A stretch of 64,000 nucleotides of DNA from Isoetes taiwanensis (taxonomy: Eukaryota > Streptophyta > Lycopodiopsida > Isoetales > Isoetaceae), in NCBI GenBank assembly GCA_021234155.1, contig JAJEKV010000056.1, positions 6,014,932-6,078,931 of the forward strand. Reading direction: 5' to 3'. Below are positions 54,441 through 64,000 of the stretch, piece after piece. The stretch's first letter is position 1; each line of letters opens with the position of its first letter. The notes under the pieces are model-generated. The model was not told the DNA's origin. It worked only from the letters and a program-made list of their open reading frames with translations, and ran no database searches. Position numbers and translations under genes: made by a program.

Positions 54441-57350
54441 TTGCTGGAATGTAAATACGTTAAAAGTAGTAAGATCTGTGCTATGGATGACTTGCTAGCA
54501 AATGTAGACATAGTTTTCTTTTTGGAAACGTGTGAGCATGAGGAAAAGGCTCTTCCAGATATTTCTGGTTTTACGCTATTGCATTCAGTATGGAATAAGA
54601 AGGGCTGGAATCTCAAAGGTACAGGTGGTATTGCATGCTATGCTCGCAATGAAATTATGCACGCAGTGTGTGTTTTGACACACAAGGCAACTGCACAATA
54701 CATCTGGATTGAATTGCCAGGTAGGGGCAACAAGATATATGTAGCTGGTTGTTATTTCCCCCCAAGGGAATCACCCGTGTATAACAAAGGAGATCTGGAT
54801 AAGGATGACCCATTCTTTCACTTAGAGCAGGATATACTAGCTTTGGGTTTGGCAGGGGAAGTGCTATTGTTAGGAGACTTTAATGGGCGCACGGGAAACC
54901 ATCAAGCAGCTTTGGTGGGCCTAGATGGAGAAGCAGAATGGTTGGAAATGCTGGATGATACTGAGCTGAAGACAATTGGATGGAGCAGAACATCAGAAGA
55001 CAATGTGAAATGGCTGACACCGCAGGGGCGTCATGTCTTACATATGTGTAGTGGTTTTGAGATGGTGATCTTCAATGGCACGGATAGGTACCCAGGCTCT
55101 GGTAAGCGCACTTGTAAGAATGCTAGTGTGGTGGATTATGTTATTGCCAAACCTACTTTTGCAGAACATGTTATTAGCTTACGCATTGGAGATGAGAATG
55201 AAAGCTCGGATCATGTACCTTTGCTCATTGAACTTCATGTACAGTGGCATCATAGGCAGCAAGAAGATACATATAAAGGTAAATGGATGTCTTTCAAGTA
55301 TGATAAAGCTCATGAATATAGCGAGATATGCGAGCAGAAAATGGCATCTTTTGCATGGCCCAGATCAGTAGGGGATATGAGTGAGACGTTGTCTAGGGTT
55401 TTGCTTGAATCAGCGAATGAATGTTTTGTATCCCACCGGCAACGGAGGGGGCTGCCATGTAATGGATGGTTTGACATGGAATGTAAACAGCAGAGGCAAA
55501 AATTTAGAGCAGCACAATGGGCAGCTAAAGTACAGGAAAGGAAAGTGTATACCAAGCTGGTCAAAAATAAGAAGAAGGCATATTTACATCGTAAACATAG
55601 GCGAATGGTGGAAGAACTGCTGGTTGATCCAAAGAAATTTTGGAATAGGCTTAAACCCTTGAAGCATGGGGGTAATGTGTTGCAAGCGGAGGTACTAATG
55701 GAGCATGTACGCAATTTATACCATGTCCATGGAGTTGAGGATAAGATGGCCGAAGAGACATGTGAGATGGATGATATGCTTACCTTTACTCTGGAGGATG
55801 TTCAGGTGGAACTCAAGAGACTTGCTAATGGCAAAGCGGCAGATGCTTGTGGCCTTAAGGCCAAAATGCTTAAGTGGGCTGGAGAAGCGGTTACGAATAG
55901 GCTGGTCGACATGTTCAATATGGCTTTGAGAGATGGGTTTCCTAGGGCCTGGCAGGTTAATAGGGTTGTGCCATTGCACAAGTCAGGGGATGCATCTGAT
56001 CCGGGTAACTACCGTACCATTATGGTTGGCAGCCTTTACGCAAAACTGTATGCCTCTATACTTGAGGGCAAGATAAGCAACTGGGCAGAGGGTCACAATG
56101 CTAGAGCAATAGGCCAAGCGGGCTTTAGACCTAAAAAGTCTACAACTGACCATTTGGTCACCCTTCGTGCTATGATGGATTCAGTGGTGGGAAAAAGGAA
56201 ACCTTTGTATGCTGTATTTGTGGATTTCAGCAAGGCCTTTGACATGGTGAATAGGCAAAATCTGTGGCATAGGATGGTAGATTTGGGCATCCCGATGGGG
56301 CTTAGGCATGCGGTAAATTTTCTTTATAAAAAAGTACTCGTGCAACTCTCTTTCCCTTTTGTTGGAATGTGTGATGATGTAGTAGAGAGTAATATGGGAG
56401 TTAAACAGGGGTGTCCTTTGTCGCCTACCTTGTTTGGATTGTTCATAGATCAGCTGGAGGGGTGGATAAGAGCAGATGGAGGGGATGGTACATCCTTGAA
56501 TGGGTATGTACTTATGCTCTTGCTATATGCTGATGATATTGTGTTGCTATCTCGGAGCATACAGGGGATGCAAAGACATTTGGATGTGCTTGCCGGTTTT
56601 TGTGATGCTAAAAGTATGCAGGTGAATCTGGAAAAGACTAAGGTCGTTGTTTTGGAGCCGAATAAAACAGATCATGTGCGGCTACTTTACAAGGGTAAGC
56701 AAGTTGAGGTCGTTGAAAACTATAAGTATCCGGTCCGATCAGACAAAAGTCCGAATTGGAATCAGGCGGTCGAACATAGAGTGAGTCGCGGGCTTAAAGG
56801 CACTATATGCAATGCGAGAAGCCGTGTGAATGCTGACATTTGGAACTTTGAAATGAAACGCATGCTCTTTAAAGTATTGGTACAAACGGTTATACTGTAT
56901 GGTTGTGAAGCCTGGGGGCCAGGCCTCGCTAATGATGGGTGGAAAAAGGTGGAAAAAATACAAAAGAAATTTTTTCACACGGAACTGGGCACTAAAATGC
57001 AAACGCCATATGATATGATGTTAGGAGAGTGCGGGATGCTACCCCTTGAAGCTGAAGCTCTTTGCAAAACCTTATGCGTTATCTCGCATAAGGTTTTATA
57101 TGATATGCCCAGGAATAGCTTGCCAAGAATTGCTGCAGCAGAGAGTAGTGACAAAGGTTGGTATGCGGATATTAGTAGATGGCTGGTGAAATGGGGGATG
57201 GATATTCACGAATTGCAGATGAATCAGGAAGATATTGAGGGATGGGTTCGGAAGAGTGTTCTCACTAAGACATGGAGTACGCCAGCTGTGAAGAAAGAGT
57301 ACTATCGGACTCAGATGAATCCCACATTGAAGGCAAAGCAAAGATTTTAG
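54441..57350 (+). CDS. LINE ORF2: AP-type endonuclease and reverse transcriptase
   Basis: 969 residues open. Endonuclease: NVDIVFFLETCEHEEKALPD (catalytic E), YVAGCYFPPRESP, EVLLLGDFNGRTGNH, SSDHVPLLIEL. RT: NYRTIMVGSLYAKLYASILE, GQAGFRPKKSTTDHLVTLRA, AVFVDFSKAFDMVNRQNLW, GVKQGCPLSPTLFGLFIDQL, LLLYADDIVLLS. The protein nicks the target and primes reverse transcription there. Its very start (LLECKYVKSSKI) looks one base out of phase with the expected WNVNTLKSSK, so the N-terminus may be slightly damaged. C-terminal sequence after 57350 is frameshifted. The clade is not assigned. Confidence 0.9.
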   Translation: MLECKYVKSSKICAMDDLLANVDIVFFLETCEHEEKALPDISGFTLLHSVWNKKGWNLKGTGGIACYARNEIMHAVCVLTHKATAQYIWIELPGRGNKIYVAGCYFPPRESPVYNKGDLDKDDPFFHLEQDILALGLAGEVLLLGDFNGRTGNHQAALVGLDGEAEWLEMLDDTELKTIGWSRTSEDNVKWLTPQGRHVLHMCSGFEMVIFNGTDRYPGSGKRTCKNASVVDYVIAKPTFAEHVISLRIGDENESSDHVPLLIELHVQWHHRQQEDTYKGKWMSFKYDKAHEYSEICEQKMASFAWPRSVGDMSETLSRVLLESANECFVSHRQRRGLPCNGWFDMECKQQRQKFRAAQWAAKVQERKVYTKLVKNKKKAYLHRKHRRMVEELLVDPKKFWNRLKPLKHGGNVLQAEVLMEHVRNLYHVHGVEDKMAEETCEMDDMLTFTLEDVQVELKRLANGKAADACGLKAKMLKWAGEAVTNRLVDMFNMALRDGFPRAWQVNRVVPLHKSGDASDPGNYRTIMVGSLYAKLYASILEGKISNWAEGHNARAIGQAGFRPKKSTTDHLVTLRAMMDSVVGKRKPLYAVFVDFSKAFDMVNRQNLWHRMVDLGIPMGLRHAVNFLYKKVLVQLSFPFVGMCDDVVESNMGVKQGCPLSPTLFGLFIDQLEGWIRADGGDGTSLNGYVLMLLLYADDIVLLSRSIQGMQRHLDVLAGFCDAKSMQVNLEKTKVVVLEPNKTDHVRLLYKGKQVEVVENYKYPVRSDKSPNWNQAVEHRVSRGLKGTICNARSRVNADIWNFEMKRMLFKVLVQTVILYGCEAWGPGLANDGWKKVEKIQKKFFHTELGTKMQTPYDMMLGECGMLPLEAEALCKTLCVISHKVLYDMPRNSLPRIAAAESSDKGWYADISRWLVKWGMDIHELQMNQEDIEGWVRKSVLTKTWSTPAVKKEYYRTQMNPTLKAKQRF

Positions 57351-57799
57351 TGAACCCATATCTATGAAGCATAGGCAAGCAATTGCGAGGATCCTGTTAA
57401 GCTCGCACCATCTTGGTGTGGAGGTAGGGAGATGGGCAGACATCGCCATGATCTTAGACACCGTAACTTGTGTAGTGACGGTGTGGCGAGGATGAGGCTC
57501 ATATCTTACTTTGTTGCCGTGCTTATTCGACTTAAGAGTCATACATGGGATCAGCTGCTACCTCCCTTGAGGAGTTCTTTTCGGTACCAGGGGCATCCAT
57601 TGGGGATATATTGTTGACATTCTTAAACATAGAGATGCTTGTTTGAAAAATCGAAGGCACGAGAGATTGAGATAGAGGAGCCCAGTGTGTTACTCTCAGA
57701 AGACGCACTGGATGACTTGTTTTATAATTTTGAATGTAACTTGTAAACGTCTCATAGACCTGGTGGTCTCGAAGACGGAATAATAGATTTAATTTCATT

Positions 57800-58755
<956 letters not shown>

Positions 58756-58825
58756 CTAATTTAGCAATGATGGAGTTCTTAACTTACACTCTTGTGCTTA
58801 ATGCACAATTTTTATAGAGTAGAAT

Positions 58826-59290
58826 CAATGTTGTCCCAAACGTTTTGTATGTATGTAAAAAATACGTATGCATACGTTTTTTACAAGTATGTATCAATAC
58901 AAACGTATTTTACAAAAACTTTTTTTTTCTCTTTTTTTTTTTTGGTGTGTGTGAAGGGTTCTAAATTACTCAGACATTCAGCTGACAAAATGCTTAGAAG
59001 GTCAAATTATCAGAACAGAAAGTCATAAAGTAAACTTAAGTTATGAAGTTATAAGTTTTGTAACATAAATTCATGTCTTCATTTAGCATTGCAATCATCA
59101 TCCTCATCCCCACTTAACTAATAGACTTACCTAAGATATTAACAAATATAATATGTTATATTAAAAAAAAAAGCAAGGATAAAAAAACTACCAAATTTTT
59201 GACCAACGTTTTTATCATACATACGTATAATATGTTTGTTTCGAAAAATACGTTTGGTATATGTAAAATATGCGTATTTATACAACACTG
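58826..59290. mobile_element. second non-autonomous hAT-type element, 465 bp
   Basis: Ends CAATGTTGT and ACAACACTG (one mismatch) match the family of the element at 10102. Flanks AGTAGAAT (58818-58825) and AATAGAAT (59291-59298) are an 8-bp duplication with one change. The inside is rich in AATACG/CGTATT motifs in both senses. It is inserted into the (GAATA)n tract at the end of the LINE segment that follows; copy B at 62640 shows the empty site. Confidence 0.82.
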
Positions 59291-61465
59291 AATAGAATAG
59301 AATAGAATAGAATAGAATAGAATAGAATAGAATAGAGTTTTTATTGTCCACGAAGACCAATCGGCCCGTAGGACCCAATATGAGAGCGTAGCAGAGTTAT
59401 TACAATTTGGATTAAAAAATCCCCACCCCGAAGGGTTTTCTAGAAAAAAAACTGCGATAGTAATGATAAATATACATATCATGTAAATAAATTTATAAGT
59501 CAAGCGAGTGTCGTGGGACACAGCCAATCCTGTCACATCCATTACCTCCTGAAGGTATGATTCCAGCATCCGTACTGAAGACGTCCTCAATATCACATGT
59601 AGCGGCTGGCCAAGCCTGACCCATTCAACATAGCATGTCCGAAATTGAATATACAACGAACAGCTCTAGAGGGTATGTCATTCATCTTTAAGGGTTCCCA
59701 TTTGACAGCATTGACAAAGCCTATCCTGCTGCAGCTTCCCAATCCATCTGTTTGTCTCAATTCAGATACAGTCGTCATCTGTGTGGATCGAGGCAATGAG
59801 TCTGCATCTTTTCATAGGTAGATGGGTACGCAGGCAGCGTTCCAGGCCCATTCCAATGTGGGGTTTATGTGACGCTGGTAATGTGTTGTCTTGACCTATT
59901 CAAGAGCCCTGGCACTCCAGAGCTTGCTGAAGAAGCAAGTATCAAGGTACTATCTCAAGTTGTGGCGATTTGCCTCTGTTTGTACCTGTATGCACCTGTG
60001 CTTCTGCACATTCCATCTGGCAAGCCACTGAGCTCGTTTTTCCTTCCAACAGGCCTTGAGGCATTGTGGCCCCATTGCCATGGCATAATCCAGGCTAGAG
60101 AGATGGACATCGTCTATATTGATCACCTTCTGAAAGTAGACGATGTGGCAATCAAGGGCTGCCCTCTGAAGAGACAAGAAGCTTGTCTCCTGCAACAAAA
60201 TCTGATATGGGACTATAGACTTCACCCCCCGCGCCTGAGCCAAGAAGGCTTTCTGTACCTGCTCTAACTCATTCCTGAGCCCCATCATATAAGTCCGCTC
60301 TATGACTGTTGTTTCGCATTGCATATAGTGCCTTCCAGCCCGTTGTCGCTCGTAGACATATGGAAGTGTCCCAGTGTATAGTAGAGGGAAGTCCACTCTC
60401 AAATATTTGTAAGTGCATGACATTTCCACATTTTGACTGCTGTTGCTGAAGGAAGATACATTTGGCTGACATGAGGATGATATGAGCACCACCTTAATCT
60501 TAGCCAGGTTGAGGCGCAAGTCAGACGCCTGGCAGAATGTGTCATGGGCGTCACGGTAGCGCTCCATGTCTGCCAGAATGTAAGCTAGGAGGTCCACATC
60601 ATCAGCATATATTAGCTGCCTAGTGATCTGATGTAGAACGTGAGCTTCATCACCCCCATTTCAGCGAGCCAACTCTCCAAAATGATCAATGTACTGCCCA
60701 AATAATGAGAGGGCATCCTTAGCAGACCATGATACTGCTATCGAATAGTTGGCTTATCAGCTGCAACTAGCATGAGCATGTCTCATACTGTTTATACACT
60801 GTATTTGGTAGTTCTGTAGTGATCCCCAGCTATTGCAATCTTGTCCACAGCTTTTCCCGAGGTAGAGTGTCATAAGCCTTGGTGAAGTCCACAGAGCAGC
60901 AATACAGGTCTCGCCGACGGTTTTTGATGTCTTCAACCAAGGTCTCCAGTGTGAAGATATGATCAATGGTTGAGTGCCGCGGCCTAAACCTGGCCTACAT
61001 GAAGGCCCGCATGTCTGCAGCCTCTATCCAGGTCGTCAAGTGTTGCCCTAGTTGTAAACACCGAACTGACCATGATTGTTCGGTAATTGGCTGGACAGTG
61101 TGGGTTGTCTGCTTTATATATGGGACTGCTAGTGGTCCACTGCAGGGGAAACCCCCTCCTGAAGCGCCATGTTGAACATGGTGGTTAGTACTGGTAAAGT
61201 GGATGGTCTTGTCCACTTGAGCAGCTCCGTCTACATACCATTCAGGTCTGGCACTTTTTCATTAGCTAGGTGATGTAGGCCCTGGTCTATGTTTGCCTCT
61301 GTGATTTTCAACACCGGGCCCTGCTGTGGGCATAACACTGCTTGCACTCTCTGAGGTTCATAGAGCTGCTATAAGTATTGCCCCCACTGTTCGGGAGTGA
61401 TGCTCATTGTAAGCTTCAGAATGTCCTGGCATGATGCTCCAGGAGGAAGAACATGTCCCGCTGAT
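59291..61465 (-). pseudogene. decayed LINE segment, copy A, with (GAATA)n end
   Basis: Reading - from right to left: RT fragments (STIDHIF, TLETLVEDIKNRRRDLYCCS, VDFTKAYDTLPREKLWTRL) at about 61010-60850, then ADDVDLLAYILADMERYRDA (60610-60550) with the catalytic ADD, and a 215-residue open frame 60597-59950 with RLNLAKIKVVLIS and TYKYLRVDFPLLYTGTLPYV. The segment ends in the pentamer repeat GAATA (59291-59336). Frames are broken in several places. A different LINE type from the one at 53-57 kb. Confidence 0.78.
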
Positions 61466-62625
61466 GGGCAATTGGTTAATGATATATAAAATCATATCTC
61501 AACAAATAGATAAATATTATTTTAACATCCATAGAGACCATATAGGGCCATCAAATGGAACTAACCATATATAGTGCAACTCTGACAATTTCAAACTTGA
61601 GATATAACTGTTCTAGGATTAGTATGTTATCCCTAGACCAAAGGCCCAGGTGCAATGGAGATTCAATATCATAAAAACACTATGTATGACATGCCGCATG
61701 GGAAGAACCATTCACATGCCCAAACATCTGGCTAAAAAAGCATACCATGTCGCATATGCACATGCCTAAACTTTCAAGTAAAAAAGCATGATACATGCGC
61801 ATGCAAAAAACAGACTTAGATACCAAGGTCCAAATGGAAAAAAAAAAAAGAAAAAAGAAAAACATTTTTGTCTTTCTGGCAAACTCAAAAAGATCATTCC
61901 TGAAACGTATGAGTTCAAAGCTTGGATAATTAACAAGCTTATTAATGTCAAGTTCTTTCCCTCAAAAACCCTCTAAAATGGGGTTTTTTGGATCAGTTGT
62001 GCTATTTTTTGTATCTTGGGTCTCATAGACTTTTTGATCTCCGTGGACGATAAAAATCATTTCACTTCAAAATAATAAAAATAATATTCCTTCTAAGATA
62101 AATATAATCTCATATGCTAGAAAATAATTCATGGAGGAGCGTTAAAATCAAGCTTGACAAATTTCTACAAGGTCTACATCCTTCTAAATTCTCCCAGTTA
62201 TATCATTAATTACTTTAATCCATGCATATTATGCCTTATGCCCTTATTCAAAAACAAAAATTCGTTGATACTTTTCGAGAGACCCTCATAAAAAATAATG
62301 CTAATCGATCCACTCCGTCGGATCAATATTCTCATGAGGAGGAGCATGCATGCATGCATGTTTTGTATGCAGTTTTGGACCTCTTGTTTAGCTTTTTTTA
62401 GCAAAAGTCTTCTTCAGCTTCTCAAATCGGCGTTTCTTCTTCGTCTCAGCAGTTCCTTTCTCTTCCTCTTGAACCAAGAAGGGGAGGGGCTTCTTCCTGC
62501 ATGGACAGACAATTCTTGTCGTTTTTCACTCTCCTCTTTTCATCCTGGCCTAGTTATCTAGATTGATATAATTCTCTTTTATCCTTCGCAATTCTTAAGA
62601 GTTAAGTAGTGTTCGCTTCTTTGTC
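61466..62625. repeat. 1.1-kb dispersed repeat, copy 2
   Basis: Second copy of the 21095-22245 repeat, same orientation, roughly 85-90 % similar by eye, including the A-rich run (61838-61861) and the CGATCCACTCCGTCGGAT region. It lacks the internal duplication of copy 1. Unclassified, non-coding. Confidence 0.8.
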
Positions 62626-63905
62626 TAGTTTAGCAACGGAGTTCCTAACCTACACTCTTGTGCTTTATGCACAATTTTTATAGAACAGAATAGAATAGAA
62701 TAGAATAGAGTTTTTATCGTCCACAGAGACCAATCGGTCGATAGGATTCAATAAGAGAGCACAACAGAATTATTGCAGTCCGGATTAAAAAATCCCCGCC
62801 CCGGAGGTTTTTCGAGGGAAAAATTTTGATAGTAATGAGAATGTTGTCAAACAGTATAAATATATAAACCGTGTAATAAATTTACAAGTCAAGCGAGTGT
62901 CGGGGGACACAGCTGATCCCGCCACATCCAAACCTTCTGAAGGTATGATCCAAACATCCATACTAAAGACGTCCTCAATATCACATATAGCGGCTAGCCT
63001 GATCTGACCCGCTCAGTATAGCGCATCCAAAATTGATCATACGATGAATAGCTCTAGAGGGCATGATATTCATCTTTAACAGCTCTCATTTGGCAGCATT
63101 GACAAAGACTGTCATGCCGCAGCTCCCCAATCCATCTGTCTGTCTCAATTCAGAGACAGTGCGCATCTGTGCGAATTGAGGCAATGACTCTGCACCTTTT
63201 CATAGGCAAATGGGTGCGCAGATAGCGTTGCAGGCCCGTTCCAATGTGGGGTTTATGTGACAATGGTAATGTGTTGTCTTGACCTATTCGAGAGCCCTGG
63301 CACCCCAGTACAAAGCAGCAATACAGGTCTCGCCGACGGTTTCTGTTGTCTTCAATCAAGGTCTCTAGTGTGAAGATGTGATCAATGGTTGAGTGCCATG
63401 ATCCGGTCTGCATGAGGGTCCACACGTCTATAGCCTCTACCCAGGTCGTCAAGTGCTGCTTTAGAATTCTAGCAAGCAGTTTTGTAAACACTGAACTGAC
63501 TATGATTGTTCGATAATTGACTTGGCAGTGTGAGTTATCTGCCTTGTATATGGGGACTACTCTGCTATGGTCCATTATGAGGGGAAACCCTCCTGAAGCG
63601 CCATGTTGAACATGGTGGTTAGTACAGACACCATGGATGGTCCTGTCCACTTCAGCACCTCCGTCTGTATATCGTTCGGGTCTGGCGCTTTTTTATTAGC
63701 TAGACGCTGTAGGCTCTGGTCTATGTTTGCGTCTGTGATTTCCAGCACCGTGCCCTACTGTGGAGGTAACACTACTTGCACCTCCCGAGGGCCGTAGAGC
63801 CACTACAGGTATTGCTCCCACTGTTTGGGAGGGATGTTCATTGTAGGCTTCTGAAGGTCCTGGCATGATGCTCCAAGAGGAAGAACATCTCCCGTTGATG
63901 GGCCG
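62626..63905 (-). pseudogene. decayed LINE segment, copy B
   Basis: Related to copy A from its left flank (CTACACTCTTGTGCTTTATG, compare 58780) through (GAATA)n at 62686-62710 to AGGAAGAACATCTCCCGTTG (compare 61447). It carries VNYRTIIVSSVFTKLLARIL and STIDHIFTLETLIEDNRNRR on -. About 970 bp present in copy A (about 59927-60893) are missing near 63310. Because the flank beyond the repeat tail is shared, the two copies may derive from a segmental duplication. Confidence 0.75.
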
Positions 63906-63925
63906 TGATGTATCTGGTTTTCTTA

Positions 63926-63967
63926 GCCTTGAGGAAAAGGCAGTATTTTTATTTTTTTCCTCAAGGC
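63926..63967. repeat. perfect 13-bp inverted repeat near window end
   Basis: GCCTTGAGGAAAA (63926-63938) and TTTTCCTCAAGGC (63955-63967) around a 16-base loop. The context is cut by the window edge. Confidence 0.75.
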
Positions 63968-64000
63968 AAGATATTTATTTTTATTGATATAAAATGGTAC

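Overview
The window is nuclear DNA of a land plant. It holds two intron-containing plant genes: an IPT9-type tRNA dimethylallyltransferase on + (407-2846) and a TGA-type bZIP/DOG1 transcription factor on - (14958-17502). Both can be spliced by eye into full-length proteins of 11 exons. The rest is gene-poor and packed with transposable elements. The species cannot be named from the sequence. The nested chromoviruses, several LINE types and dense relics suggest a large, repeat-rich genome, and a seed-free plant such as a fern is a guess.

Layout. 1-320 is a 22-bp inverted/tandem repeat. IPT9 follows, then 2.8-9.3 kb of gene-free DNA with small tandem duplications, two tRNA-Val-like relics (9.3-9.6 kb), a complete non-autonomous hAT element with an 8-bp target duplication (10.1-10.7 kb), exon-like pieces of an unrecognised gene (10.8-11.4 kb) and a LINE 3' fragment (12.9-13.8 kb). 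The bZIP gene ends at 17.5 kb. From 22.9 to 52.6 kb lies a PIF/Harbinger-like transposon, with a broken DDE transposase on + and an open MYB/SANT-like ORF on -. It is split by a 26.6-kb retrotransposon nest.

The nest is the centre of interest. An outer Ty3/gypsy chromovirus (24398-51045, +, target duplication TGATC) carries in its 5' LTR a second, younger and degenerate chromovirus (24983-36630, -, target duplication GATCC). Each has the initiator-tRNA-Met primer site, a polypurine tract, related LTR ends and a chromodomain behind integrase. Between the primer site and gag, both encode extra proteins in the same order: (1) a protein whose C-terminal 86 residues are a histone H3 fold, and which in the outer copy begins with the exact H3 N-terminus ARTKQTARK; (2) a block of repeated RNA hairpins, five copies of about 71 nt in the outer and two copies of about 55 nt in the inner, unrelated in sequence but in the same place; (3) two further proteins, here called ORF-X and ORF-Y, which I do not recognise and which overlap as ATGA in the outer element. 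gag, protease, RT, RNase H, integrase and chromodomain follow in the outer copy. It is interrupted by a 1.5-kb poly(A)-tailed retroposed insert and a few nonsense and frameshift changes. The inner copy has lost RNase H, yet its LTRs are almost identical and its H3-like ORF is still open. I see this as a retrotransposon lineage that captured histone H3 and kept it: the best candidate here for an undescribed system.

Right of the nest, a nearly complete LINE (53195-57803; ORF1, and ORF2 with endonuclease and RT) sits exactly between two (CT)n tracts. The end of the window holds a second hAT element, two related decayed LINE segments on -, and a 1.1-kb dispersed repeat that also occurs at 21-22 kb.
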